Below are positions 30,411 to 39,422 of a stretch of 45,459 nucleotides of DNA, one piece after another. The notes beneath the pieces are model-generated. The model was not told the DNA's origin and ran no database searches. It worked only from the letters and a program-made list of their open reading frames with translations. Origin of the DNA: Clostridia bacterium (GTDB lineage Bacteria; Bacillota; Clostridia; Lachnospirales; Anaerotignaceae); assembly GCA_029098265.1 (NCBI GenBank), contig JAQXNZ010000150.1, positions 1 through 45,459 of the forward strand, written 5' to 3'. The position numbers and the translations under genes were made by a program. Each line of letters opens with the position of its first letter. Position 1 is the stretch's first letter.

Positions 30411-31499
30411 GTGAGCTTTGAACTTAGAAAGTATACAGCGCCGGATTTTGGCGAGGAGAAATTTAAAAATGCACCTGACGCTGTACTTATGCCTTGTCCG
30501 AAGGAGGCCGTTGCGCCTGAGGGCTATCATGCCATGAGTATATTTCCCGAATATTTTAAAATCAACGGTCAGTGGCTTCTGGCCGAGGAGAGCAGAATGG
30601 ACTGCGTTGCCGTCTATGACGGAGAAAAGATAAATGTAAAGGAATTCAGACTGCTTAAAAAGGGTGAGCTTGTGGTTACGGGCAGAACAGAGCAGTGTGA
30701 GGAAGGCATATATGTACACCCCAATGGCTTTAATGAGGAAAGACATGAAAAGGACGTGTTTGCTTTCAGACAGGGTCGTTCAAGGGAGACAGCCTTTTCT
30801 AAGGACTATGACGAGCTTTATGAGCTTCTCAGACATGATAAGGAGAACGGAAAGATAGTGTGGGTAATGGGTCCTGCCTTTACCTTTGACTATGATGCCA
30901 GAGATGCATTTTCAAGACTGATACAGAACGGCTATGTTCATGCCGTTATGGCGGGCAATGCCCTTGCTACCCATGACTTGGAGGCAGCATATCTCAATAC
31001 GGCTCTGGGACAGAACATTTATACTCAGGAAAGTCAGCCCAACGGTCACTATAATCATCTGGATACCATTAACAGGGTAAAATACTACGGAACCGTTAAG
31101 GAGTTCCTGGAGGGTGAGCACATTGACAACGGAATAATATATAATTGTGAAAAATACAATGTTCCATATGTGTTGGCAGGCTCCATAAGAGACGACGGAC
31201 CTCTGCCTCCTGTTTACGGCAATGTGTACGAGGCGCAGGACGCCATGAGAAATCAGATAAGAAATGCAACAACTGTTATCTGTATGGCGACAACACTGCA
31301 TACAATAGCTACGGGAAATATGACTCCCTCCTACAGAGTAATGCCTGACGGAACGGTAAGACAGGTATATTTCTACTGTGTTGATATAGCCGAATTTGCC
31401 GTAAATAAGCTTAGCGACAGAGGCAGTCTCAGCGCCAGAGGAATAGTAACCAATGTGCAGGACTTTATAGTAAATTTAAGCAAAGAGCTTACTAAGTAA
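30411..31499 (+). CDS. LOR/SDH-domain protein, TIGR00300/ArgZ-like (ornithine-cyclodeaminase-like)
   Basis: A 362-residue cytoplasmic protein resembling the LOR/SDH conserved region found in archaeal ornithine cyclodeaminases and in the C-terminal half of cyanobacterial ArgZ/AgrE. Key segments are WVMGPAFTFDYDARDAF (nucleotide-binding turn), the diagnostic MAGNALATHDLEAAYL, and NGHYNHLDTINRV. The family uses NAD(H) and acts on ornithine or other amino acids, but this member has no guanidine-modifying domain, so the substrate is uncertain. The start is GTG at 30411 behind AGGAGGG; the longer frame contains that site. Transcribed singly from an extended -10 promoter through a hairpin-bearing leader. 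Confidence 0.75.
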   Translation: MSFELRKYTAPDFGEEKFKNAPDAVLMPCPKEAVAPEGYHAMSIFPEYFKINGQWLLAEESRMDCVAVYDGEKINVKEFRLLKKGELVVTGRTEQCEEGIYVHPNGFNEERHEKDVFAFRQGRSRETAFSKDYDELYELLRHDKENGKIVWVMGPAFTFDYDARDAFSRLIQNGYVHAVMAGNALATHDLEAAYLNTALGQNIYTQESQPNGHYNHLDTINRVKYYGTVKEFLEGEHIDNGIIYNCEKYNVPYVLAGSIRDDGPLPPVYGNVYEAQDAMRNQIRNATTVICMATTLHTIATGNMTPSYRVMPDGTVRQVYFYCVDIAEFAVNKLSDRGSLSARGIVTNVQDFIVNLSKELTK

Positions 31500-31505
31500 T
31501 CTTAT

Positions 31506-31536
31506 GCGGCAGAGGTGAAATCTCTGCCGCCGTTTT
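31506..31536. terminator. terminator between convergent LOR/SDH and SLH-protease genes
   Basis: GCGGCAGAG-(7 nt)-CTCTGCCGC is a perfect 9-bp stem followed by CGTTTTA. Confidence 0.85.
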
Positions 31537-31542
31537 ATGTAT

Positions 31543-33102
31543 TTATTTGACAGTTACGTTTATTGTCTTTTCAGCTATTATTCTGCCGCTCGAGTCACGC
31601 ATTTTAAGCTCAATAGATGCGGTTCCGTCTGACAGTCCGGTAAGAATTATTTCAGAGCCGTCATCGGTTTTGACAAATTTGGCATTTACTACGCCCAAAC
31701 GGCTTACACTGCCCGTAAGATATGCCTTTATATCGGCAGAGCATTTGACGCTGACCTTTGAGGTTTGTCCGACACTGAGCGAAACATTCTCTGATGAAAG
31801 CTCTATTTTTGCATTTCCCTTTATTTCCTTCTGATATATATCCGCCATTGAGGTGAGAGTGCCCTTTTTAAGGGATTTAATGCAGTTGATAGGTATAGCT
31901 AGATTCAGATTCTGACCCGTTATAGTGCCCGATGAAGTGCTTTGTGCCGCTTCTCCGCTTGTTATACCTATAACCTTTCCGTAGGTGTTTATCAGGGCGC
32001 CGCCGCTGCTGCCGTTGGATATGGCGGCTGAAATCTGTATGTAGTTCTGTCCGTTAATGGTTCTGTCGGTGTTTGATATTATGCCCTGGGATATGGTGTT
32101 TGAAAGTCCGAGGGGACTGCCTATGGCATATACAGTTGCGCCGCCCTTTATATCGTCGGAGTCGGCGGTTTCAAGATATGGGAAGCCGCTTCCCTTTATT
32201 TTAATAAGGGCAATATCCCTTTCCTTGTCATAGTCATATACACCTTCAACATCATATATCTGACCTCCGTCGGAGAGGGTTATTTTTGCGGAGCTTCCGC
32301 CATCCAGTACATGATAGTTTGTTACGGCAGTGCCGTCGGAGTCAATGAAAAAGCCGCTTCCCAGCTGCATAGGCTTTCCGCTTTCATCGCAGACCTCGAT
32401 GTAAAAAACTGCGGAGGAGCACTTGGCATATATTTCTTCGGCATTCATTTCCCTGTTCTCTGAAATTTTTGCTGTCTCTGTTTTGTTGTATGCTGAGGAT
32501 ATACAGCCGTTTTCATAAAGATATTGATACAGTGTGACCTCCGTACTCTTAATATTTTTCGAAAGAGCATTATATAGTATTTCCGCAGCATCGCCCCTTG
32601 TAAAGGTTCCGCTGTAGTTGCTTTCCGCAATGCCCATTTCAGCGGAAAATTTCAGTGCGTTTTTATATTCAAAGTCTCTGTCGGACTCGCTGTAGCCCAG
32701 TGACCTGAGTATAAAGGCACAGAACTGATTGGCGCTTATGCTGTCATTGGGTGCAAACTCCGTTGATGAAATACCGCCTGTATAGCCGTTGGCGTAGGCG
32801 TAATTGATATATTTTTCAGCCCATTGGGGCAGGTCGGTGAAGGGCGAGGAAAAATTTCCGCTTTCGGCCTCTGCACCCTTTCCTAGGGCCATAACTATAA
32901 GAATGACTGCTTGAGCTCTGGTTATACTCTCATCCAGTTCAAATATGGGCGTTCCGTCGGCATTGGTGCCCGTACCCGAAAACAGTCCCATTGAATAGAG
33001 TGAATATGCCGCCTGTATCTGTCCCGCATCGGCGGCATAAACCGGTGCGGTAAACATCATCACAGCTGCCGCTATGGAAATAAGCTGTTTGGATTTTTTC
33101 AC
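31543..33102 (-). CDS. exported SLH-domain, HtrA-like trypsin-type serine protease
   Basis: A 519-residue surface protein. A signal peptide (KKSKQLISIAAAVMMFTAPVYA) precedes two to three S-layer homology modules (~25-200; ITRAQAVILIVMALG, PNDSISANQFCAFILRSLG, FTRGDAAEILYNAL) that would anchor it to wall polymer. The trypsin-like domain (~215-420) has the triad His (TNYHVL), Asp (DIALIK) and Ser (SNGSSGGAL), as in HtrA, but there is no PDZ domain. The last ~90 residues look like a bacterial Ig-like (BIG2-type) domain (VSLSVGQTSKVSV). GTG at 33102 is used because AAAGGAG lies 8 nt upstream. Confidence 0.9.
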   Translation of the reverse strand: MKKSKQLISIAAAVMMFTAPVYAADAGQIQAAYSLYSMGLFSGTGTNADGTPIFELDESITRAQAVILIVMALGKGAEAESGNFSSPFTDLPQWAEKYINYAYANGYTGGISSTEFAPNDSISANQFCAFILRSLGYSESDRDFEYKNALKFSAEMGIAESNYSGTFTRGDAAEILYNALSKNIKSTEVTLYQYLYENGCISSAYNKTETAKISENREMNAEEIYAKCSSAVFYIEVCDESGKPMQLGSGFFIDSDGTAVTNYHVLDGGSSAKITLSDGGQIYDVEGVYDYDKERDIALIKIKGSGFPYLETADSDDIKGGATVYAIGSPLGLSNTISQGIISNTDRTINGQNYIQISAAISNGSSGGALINTYGKVIGITSGEAAQSTSSGTITGQNLNLAIPINCIKSLKKGTLTSMADIYQKEIKGNAKIELSSENVSLSVGQTSKVSVKCSADIKAYLTGSVSRLGVVNAKFVKTDDGSEIILTGLSDGTASIELKMRDSSGRIIAEKTINVTVK

Positions 33103-33226
33103 ATTATCATCTCCTTTCGTAGATATTAGCATATTTCAGCTTTTGTTTTTTTACATTTTCATTAATATTCAGTTATTATTTGCCTAAAATTTTCAGTCCG
33201 TAAAAGAGAAGGCTGTCAAAGAATGT

Positions 33227-33255
33227 TTGATTTTATGGATTGCGGGGTCTATACT
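33227..33255 (+). promoter_or_regulatory. promoter of the EndoQ-UvrD fusion gene
   Basis: TTGATT-N17-TATACT, 27 bp before the start codon. Confidence 0.75.
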
Positions 33256-33282
33256 TATAACATCTGAAAAGGAGAGCTGAAC

Positions 33283-36237
33283 ATGTTTACCGCTGATTTG
33301 CATATACATTCAAAATACGCCAGAGCCACAAGCAAAGAGTGCGTTCCGGAATACTTGGAGCTTTGGGCGTCAAAGAAGGGTCTTGACCTGATAGGAACCG
33401 GTGATATGACCCATCCTGTATGGAGACAGGAACTGAGAGAAAAGCTTGAGGAAACCGATGACGGACTGTACAGACTGAAAAAGGAATACAGACTTGACAG
33501 TCCTGTGGGCGAAAGGGACATACGTTTTATAGTTACGGGAGAGATAAGCTCCATTTATAAAAAGAACGGCAAGGTAAGAAAGATACATAATGTAGTGATA
33601 TTTCCGAGCCTTGACTCTGCCGACAGACTGGCAAAAAGCCTTGAAAGTATAGGAGCAAATATCCATTCCGACGGCAGACCGATAATAGGCCTTGACAGCC
33701 GTGACCTGCTGGAAATGGTGCTGACCGCCGACGAAAAGGCCATATTTATACCAGCACATATATGGACGCCGCACTTTTCTCTTTTCGGTGCATATTCGGG
33801 CTTTGACACCATAGAGGAATGCTTTGAGGACATGACGGGGTATATTCATGCCCTTGAAACGGGACTTTCTTCCGACCCGCCCATGAACAGGCGTATATCG
33901 GCACTGGACAAATATATGCTTGTATCAAATTCCGACGCCCATTCTCCTGCAAACCTGGCAAGAGAGGCGAATATATTTGATATCGAAATGCACTACGAAA
34001 ATATATATAAGGCGCTTAACGACAGTGAGTCGTGCGGCCTTTACGGCACAATAGAGTTCTTTCCTGAGGAGGGAAAGTATCACTATGACGGTCACAGAAA
34101 ATGCGGAGTCTGCATGAAACCCTCCGAAACTATAAAGAACAACGGTATATGCCCCGTATGCGGTGGAAGAATAACCGTCGGCGTTTCCCATAGGGTGGAG
34201 GAACTGGCTGACAGACCCGAGAGCTTTATGCCTGAAGGAACGAAGCACTTTGAAAGGCTTGTTCCACTTGCGGAGGTTATAGGCTCTGCCGTAGGTGTGT
34301 CTGCCTCGTCGGTAAAGGTCAAAAGAGAGTATGAAAGACTGCTTAAAGAGATAGGCCCCGAGCTGTACATAATAAGACAGGCACCCATAGAGATTATTGC
34401 CCAAAAGGCAGGAGAGCTTGTGGCCTGCGGAATAAAGAATATAAGAGAAGGCAAAGCGGACGCCAAGGCAGGCTATGACGGGGAATACGGCAAAATAAGT
34501 GTTTTGTGTGCCGACGACAGAGACAGGATAGCAGGACAGCTAAAGCTGTTTGCGGACACAGCCGGAACAGTGAAAAAGAAGGACAGCATCAATATAAAAG
34601 CACCTAAAAAAGCCGAAACGGCAGCATCTACAAAAAATATAAAACAGGAGCTGAACGCCATGCAGGCGGAAGCGGTTAAGGCCGAGGACAGAGCCGTATG
34701 TGTAACTGCGGGACCCGGAACGGGAAAAACAAAAACTCTTGTTTCAAGGATTGCATATCTCATAGAAAAAAGAGGAGTGAAGCCGTCGGATATTACTGCG
34801 GTTACGTTTACCAATAAGGCCGCAGGAGAGATGAAGGAAAGACTGGAAAAGCATTTCGGAAACAAAAGGACTGTTAGGGAAATGAACATCGGTACTTTCC
34901 ATTCCCTTTGTCTAAAAAATTCGGAGGGACTAAGCATAGCCGATGAAACCGATACTTTGGAGACTGCGGCAGAGGTGCTGGAGACAGCGGATATAAAGAT
35001 TTCGCCGCAGAAATTTGTCAGTTTAGTATCTATGGTTAAAAACGGTGCTGATACAGAGGCAGTTTCGGCGGAGCTTGTTGAGAGGTATAACAGCATTCTG
35101 AACGATAAAGGGCTGATTGACTTTGATGACATATTGTTAAAAAGTCTTGACAGTGAAAGAAACTGCCCGTATCTTTTGGTCGATGAGTTTCAGGATATAA
35201 ATGATTTGCAGTACAGACTTATCAAAAAATGGAGCGAAAATGCCGAGTCCGTATTTATAATCGGAGACCCTGACCAGTCCATATACGGGTTCAGAGGTTC
35301 CGATAAAAAATGCTTCGACAGCTTTGACAGGGATTTTTATCCCGTAAGGCATATAAGACTTAAGGAAAACTATCGTTCCACTCCCGAGGTCATAAGCTGT
35401 GCCCTACGAACCATAGGCAATGACGAAAGCACCCTTGAGGCACATAAGGAAAACGGCGAAAGTGTAAGGCTTGTAAGTACTGCAAGCGCATTTGAAGAAG
35501 GCATATTCATTGCCAAGGAAACGGCAAGAATGGCAGGCGGCATAAGCATGCAGGACGCCGACGGAAAGGGCAGAAGAAAGGAAAGGTCAGCGGTAAGAGG
35601 CTTTTCGGACATAGCAGTGCTTTACCGCACCAACAGGCAGGCAGAAATAATAGAGGAATGTCTGAAAAAGGAGGGCATTCCCTATAAGGTGGCAGGCCGT
35701 GAGGATTACCTTAAGGACGAAAATGTAAGGCAGGCTGTCTCATTTTTGAAAAGGGATAATTCAAAAAAGAAGCCTTCGGTTATACTCCTAGAATATATGA
35801 CTGAAAACGGCCTTGAGGATAATGCTTCCGTGCAGAAGCTTTATAATACTTCGGTTATGTATGCCTCCAAGAAGGAGCTTATTCAGGCACTTACCATAGG
35901 TCAGGAGGCCGATGTCGTAAGAAGCGGCGGCAGGGAGTATGTACCTCAGTCTGTGACGCTTATGACGCTCCATGCGTCCAAGGGTCTGGAATTTCCCGTT
36001 GTATTTATAGCGGGAGTCAATGAGGGAACAATACCCTACAGAGGCTTTAACGGCATAGGAGATTTGGCAGAGGAAAAGAGACTGCTGTATGTGGGAATGA
36101 CTAGGGCTATGGACGAGCTGGTACTGCTTACGGGAAATGAAAAGTCGAGATTCCTTGAAAAAATACCGCATGAACTGCTGAAAGAGGAAAAAGCGGTACA
36201 GCACAGAAAGCCAAAACAGCTTAGTCTGTTTGAATGA
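33283..36237 (+). CDS. endonuclease Q-like (PHP + zinc ribbon) / UvrD helicase fusion
   Basis: A 984-residue DNA-repair fusion. Residues ~1-400 match the TIGR00375/endonuclease Q family, which nicks DNA 5' of deaminated bases: PHP metal ligands in DLHIHS (7-10), GTGDMTHP, IPAHIWTPH and SNSDAHSP, then a Zn site CGVC...CPVC (~273-293). Residues ~455-984 are a compact superfamily 1 helicase: Walker A AGPGTGKT (~475), DEFQD, GDPDQSIYGFRG, LKENYRST, TLMTLHASKGLEFP and LLYVGMTRA. The 2B region is shorter than in UvrD/PcrA. The C-terminus ends QLSLF-E (979-983), a canonical beta-sliding-clamp-binding pentapeptide. The ATG follows AAAGGAGAG. Confidence 0.88.
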   Translation: MFTADLHIHSKYARATSKECVPEYLELWASKKGLDLIGTGDMTHPVWRQELREKLEETDDGLYRLKKEYRLDSPVGERDIRFIVTGEISSIYKKNGKVRKIHNVVIFPSLDSADRLAKSLESIGANIHSDGRPIIGLDSRDLLEMVLTADEKAIFIPAHIWTPHFSLFGAYSGFDTIEECFEDMTGYIHALETGLSSDPPMNRRISALDKYMLVSNSDAHSPANLAREANIFDIEMHYENIYKALNDSESCGLYGTIEFFPEEGKYHYDGHRKCGVCMKPSETIKNNGICPVCGGRITVGVSHRVEELADRPESFMPEGTKHFERLVPLAEVIGSAVGVSASSVKVKREYERLLKEIGPELYIIRQAPIEIIAQKAGELVACGIKNIREGKADAKAGYDGEYGKISVLCADDRDRIAGQLKLFADTAGTVKKKDSINIKAPKKAETAASTKNIKQELNAMQAEAVKAEDRAVCVTAGPGTGKTKTLVSRIAYLIEKRGVKPSDITAVTFTNKAAGEMKERLEKHFGNKRTVREMNIGTFHSLCLKNSEGLSIADETDTLETAAEVLETADIKISPQKFVSLVSMVKNGADTEAVSAELVERYNSILNDKGLIDFDDILLKSLDSERNCPYLLVDEFQDINDLQYRLIKKWSENAESVFIIGDPDQSIYGFRGSDKKCFDSFDRDFYPVRHIRLKENYRSTPEVISCALRTIGNDESTLEAHKENGESVRLVSTASAFEEGIFIAKETARMAGGISMQDADGKGRRKERSAVRGFSDIAVLYRTNRQAEIIEECLKKEGIPYKVAGREDYLKDENVRQAVSFLKRDNSKKKPSVILLEYMTENGLEDNASVQKLYNTSVMYASKKELIQALTIGQEADVVRSGGREYVPQSVTLMTLHASKGLEFPVVFIAGVNEGTIPYRGFNGIGDLAEEKRLLYVGMTRAMDELVLLTGNEKSRFLEKIPHELLKEEKAVQHRKPKQLSLFE

Positions 36238-36359
36238 CTGAAAGAGTATGACCTTTCATAGCTTTTATATTTTTATTGATATTGGGGCAATCGAAAAAAT
36301 AGTCAAAATCACAGCAAGGGCTTCGTATTAAATAGGTGAAGCTCTAACAGACATACAAA

Positions 36360-36599
36360 TTAATATTTGTTGCTCCTATTGCCTTTTTTAGAATAATCAA
36401 TAATTACTTTCTTGCAGTCGTCACATTTGAAAGCATATACGGCACTTGAATTGTCTGCAGCACCATTTTCAAGAGAAGTGCTTTCTTTTCCTAAAAATGA
36501 TAATGATGAAACAAGCTGTTTTTTCAAGGTCCATGTAACGCCATCCCGACATTGGATATATCCTAATTTCATTTCTTTACCGCAATATGGACAATTCAT
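36360..36599 (-). CDS. small zinc-ribbon protein (DUF6487-like)
   Basis: A 79-residue protein with two CxxC pairs, CPYCGK at the N-terminus and CDDCKK near residue 60, forming a zinc ribbon. The N-terminal pattern MNCPYCGKEMKLGYIQ followed by RDGVTWT resembles DUF6487 proteins, whose function is unknown. Start ATG at 36599 with GAGGAGG upstream. It is monocistronic, between the helicase fusion and the cobalamin operon, and neither neighbour suggests a role. Hydrophobicity is low, so it is probably cytoplasmic. Confidence 0.78.
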   Translation of the reverse strand: MNCPYCGKEMKLGYIQCRDGVTWTLKKQLVSSLSFLGKESTSLENGAADNSSAVYAFKCDDCKKVIIDYSKKGNRSNKY

Positions 36600-36733
36600 C
36601 TATTATTTTTCCTCCTCAACACAATTTATTTAATTATCATATTATCATATCAATACGCTCGTTTCAATGATTGGCGAAGTAGCAAAAGGTTATTTTGCCA
36701 ACACTTACAGATGGGAATAGATTTCCTCTCTGC

Positions 36734-36761
36734 TTGACATTGACTGCCATACTGATATAAT
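36734..36761 (+). promoter_or_regulatory. promoter of the cobalamin operon
   Basis: TTGACA-N16-TATAAT, both hexamers perfect; it predicts a start just before the riboswitch. Confidence 0.85.
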
Positions 36762-36773
36762 TAATTTAATACC

Positions 36774-36951
36774 CGTAAACGGGGACCGGAGAAGCTCGGT
36801 GGGAATCCGACGCAACAGCCATTACTGTGTTTATGCCTTCGGCATATAAGTCAGATCGCCGGTTAATTTACGTCAAATCCTTTGGGCAGGGAAAGGATAG
36901 GGCGTGTTAATCTTGTTATTCTGCTCCTGTTTGTATGAACGGGAGCTTTTT
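36774..36951 (+). promoter_or_regulatory. cobalamin riboswitch with terminator
   Basis: The core GGTGGGAATCCGACGC, the B12-box-like GCCATTACTGT and AGTCAGATCGCC appear in the usual order. P1 (CGTAAA/TTTACG, 36774-36779/36867-36872) and P2 (ACCGG/CCGGT) close the aptamer. A second hairpin ATCCTTT/AAAGGAT (36877-36898) comes next. The expression platform ends in a 9-bp stem (GCTCCTGTT/AACGGGAGC, 36923-36946) plus T run. Cobalamin binding should favour termination and switch off the downstream operon. Confidence 0.92.
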
Positions 36952-36969
36952 GTATATTGAGGTGCAGAT

Positions 36970-37728
36970 ATGATAAATTTTGTCGGCGCAGGCCCGGGAG
37001 CCGCAGACCTTATTACGGTAAGGGGTATGAGACTGCTTGAAGAGGCAGATGTGGTAATATACGCAGGTTCCCTAGTAAATCCTAAGCTGCTTGAGTACAC
37101 ATCGAAGGACTGCAGGATATATGACAGTGCAAAGATGACCCTTGAGGAAATAATAGACGTTATGTGCGAGGGCGAAAAAAAGGGGCTGAATACAGTTAGG
37201 CTCCAGACGGGCGACCCATCGATATACGGTGCCATTTATGAACAGATGCTGATGTTAGACGAAAGGGGCATAAACTATAAGTTTTGTCCAGGAGTAAGCT
37301 CTATGTTCGGGGCGGCGGCATCTCTGAAAGCGGAATATACCCCGCCGGAGGTCAGCCAGAGCGTCATTATCACAAGGGCAGAGGGCAGGACACCCGTACC
37401 TGCAAAGGAAAGCATAAAAAGTTTTGCGGGACATGGCGCAACTATGGTCATTTTCCTGTCGGCAGGTATGGCTGAGCAGGTAAGTAATGACCTTATTGAG
37501 GGCGGATATTCCGATAAAACCCCTGCGGCAATAGTATATAAGGCCACATGGGAAGATGAAAAAATAATAAGAACCACTGTAGGCGGTCTTGCACAAAGTG
37601 CGGCACAAAACGGAATAAACAAAACTGCGCTTATTATAGTTGGTGAATTTCTGAACAAAACGGGCGCACGCTCCAAGCTGTACGACCCGAGCTTTACCCA
37701 TGAATACAGAAAGGGTACGGAAAAATGA
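36970..37728 (+). CDS. cbiF: cobalt-precorrin-4 C11-methyltransferase
   Basis: Methylates C11 of the corrin precursor with SAM (CbiF of the anaerobic route, homologous to aerobic CobM). At 252 residues it is normal length. The tetrapyrrole-methylase fold is shown by VGAGPGAADLITVRG at the start, VIYAGSLVNP, LQTGDPSIYGA, PGVSSMFGAAA and ITRAEGRTPVP. The anaerobic assignment rests on the neighbouring cbiG, cbiD and cbiK. First gene after the riboswitch; its TGA overlaps the cbiG ATG. Confidence 0.95.
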   Translation: MINFVGAGPGAADLITVRGMRLLEEADVVIYAGSLVNPKLLEYTSKDCRIYDSAKMTLEEIIDVMCEGEKKGLNTVRLQTGDPSIYGAIYEQMLMLDERGINYKFCPGVSSMFGAAASLKAEYTPPEVSQSVIITRAEGRTPVPAKESIKSFAGHGATMVIFLSAGMAEQVSNDLIEGGYSDKTPAAIVYKATWEDEKIIRTTVGGLAQSAAQNGINKTALIIVGEFLNKTGARSKLYDPSFTHEYRKGTEK

Positions 37729-38693
37729 AAGCGGCAGTAATATCTTTTACACAAAAGGGCGATTTGCTGAATGAAAAAATATCACGGGTACTTTCGGCAG
37801 ATTCCTATAGGAATACAAAAAACCTAAAGGAATTTATGCAGGAGATTTTCAATAAATATGACACCCTGATATTTATCGGTGCGGCCGGCATAGCCGTAAG
37901 GGCAATTGCGCCCTATATACGTTCTAAGGATACGGACCCGGCGGTCATTGTATGCGATGAAACGGGCAGGTTTGTTATACCAATACTTTCGGGACATATA
38001 GGCGGAGCCAATGCCGCCGCAAAAAGACTGGCGGAGCTGATAGGTGCAGTTCCCGTAATAACCACAGCCACGGACATAAACGGCGTATGGGCGGCTGATA
38101 CATGGGCGGCAGAGAACGGATATTATATAGAAAATATTGAAAACATCAAGCATATATCAGGTGCTTTGCTGAGGGGCGAAACCGTCGGTCTTTGCTGTGA
38201 TTTCAGAATATCGGGAGAGCTTCCCGAGGGTGTAAGCTTCGGCGAATATGAAAACGGTATAGTAATATCGCCGTTTCTTAAAAAGCCCTTTAAAAATACC
38301 CTGAATATAGTACCAAGGTGTGTGTGCATAGGTGCAGGAAGTAAGAAAGAAGCGGACAGGGAAAGCCTGAAAACGCTCTTTAGTTCTTCGGGACTGAGCA
38401 AAAATGCCGTTAGGTGTGTTTCCACCATAGATATAAAAAAGAATTCGGACTGTATCAATGCGCTGGCGAAATACCTTGATGTGCCGCTCATTACCTATAC
38501 AGCCGATGAGCTTAACAGCCTTGACGGTGAATATACACATTCGGACTTTGTAAAAAAGACTGTCGGTACGGATAACGTGTGCGAGAGAGCGGCCTGCATG
38601 CAGGGCGGCAGGCTTATAATAAGAAAGACTGCGGGTGACGGTGTAACTATGGCTGTAGCCGCTGACGATATAGAAATAGTGATGGTGAAATAA
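37725..38693 (+). CDS. cbiG: cobalt-precorrin-5A hydrolase CbiG
   Basis: Opens the delta-lactone ring of cobalt-precorrin-5A and releases acetaldehyde, the step that replaces oxygen-dependent ring contraction and so marks the anaerobic pathway. The 322 residues include the N-terminal and central CbiG parts (GAAGIAVRAIAPYI, LSGHIGGANAAAKRLAELIGA, ITTATDINGVWAADTWA) and the C-terminal CobE/CbiG domain (GAGSKKEADRE, VPLITYTADELNS). ATG overlaps the cbiF stop by four bases. Confidence 0.94.
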   Translation: MKAAVISFTQKGDLLNEKISRVLSADSYRNTKNLKEFMQEIFNKYDTLIFIGAAGIAVRAIAPYIRSKDTDPAVIVCDETGRFVIPILSGHIGGANAAAKRLAELIGAVPVITTATDINGVWAADTWAAENGYYIENIENIKHISGALLRGETVGLCCDFRISGELPEGVSFGEYENGIVISPFLKKPFKNTLNIVPRCVCIGAGSKKEADRESLKTLFSSSGLSKNAVRCVSTIDIKKNSDCINALAKYLDVPLITYTADELNSLDGEYTHSDFVKKTVGTDNVCERAACMQGGRLIIRKTAGDGVTMAVAADDIEIVMVK

Positions 38694-39422
38694 ATGAAGA
38701 TATATGCAGTAGGTATAGGCTCGGGAAGTAAAGACGGCATAACCTATGAGGCTGTAAAGACCATTGAAAACAGCAGTGTTATTGTCGGATATGATAAATA
38801 TGTCGAGCTTATCGGCGATTTGAAAAAGGATAAGAAAATATACACATCGGGAATGCGTCAGGAAAAGGACAGATGTCAGAAAGCCATTGACTTGGCGCTT
38901 TCGGGCGAAACTGTGGCCGTTGTGTGCAGCGGTGACGCAGGCGTGTACGGAATGGCGGGACTGATATGCGAGCTCGCCGAAGGCTTTCCCGAGCTTGATA
39001 TAGAAACCGTACCCGGTGTTACCGCCGCCGCAAGTGCCGCGGCTAAGCTTGGTGCGCCGCTGATGCATGACTTTGCGGTAATAAGCTTAAGCGACCTTAT
39101 GACACCCTGGGAGACCATAGAAAAACGTATAAGAGCGGCGGCAGAGGCTGATTTTGTAATATGCTTCTATAATCCAAGCAGCAGAAAAAGAGCTGACTAT
39201 CTTAAGAAGGCCTGCACCTACATGCTTGAATACAAATCTCCGTCAACCATGTGCGGTTGGGTGAGAAACATCGGCAGAGACGGAGAAGAAAAGGGAATAT
39301 GCACCCTTGCGGAGCTGACGGATTTTCAGGCCGATATGTTTACAACTGTTATTGTGGGAAACAGCACGACAAAGGTGATAAACGGAAGGCTTGTAACACC
39401 GAGGGGATATGATATCCGATGA
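38694..39422 (+). CDS. cbiH: cobalt-precorrin-3 C17-methyltransferase
   Basis: SAM-dependent enzyme that methylates C17 and contracts the ring (CbiH/CobJ). At 242 residues it has the tetrapyrrole-methylase pattern VGIGSGSKDGITYEA, VVCSGDAGVYGMA, PGVTAAASAAAKLGAPL and CFYNPSSRKR; the DFAVISLSDLMTPWE segment is characteristic of CobJ/CbiH. It starts directly after the cbiG stop, and its own stop overlaps the next ATG, as expected for a tightly coupled operon. Confidence 0.95.
   Translation: MKIYAVGIGSGSKDGITYEAVKTIENSSVIVGYDKYVELIGDLKKDKKIYTSGMRQEKDRCQKAIDLALSGETVAVVCSGDAGVYGMAGLICELAEGFPELDIETVPGVTAAASAAAKLGAPLMHDFAVISLSDLMTPWETIEKRIRAAAEADFVICFYNPSSRKRADYLKKACTYMLEYKSPSTMCGWVRNIGRDGEEKGICTLAELTDFQADMFTTVIVGNSTTKVINGRLVTPRGYDIR

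Noticed and set aside
33283-36237. Two separate genes (nuclease and helicase) misjoined by a sequencing error
   Set aside because: The frame is continuous through a linker with no stop or internal ribosome site, and the combination looks like a genuine fusion.
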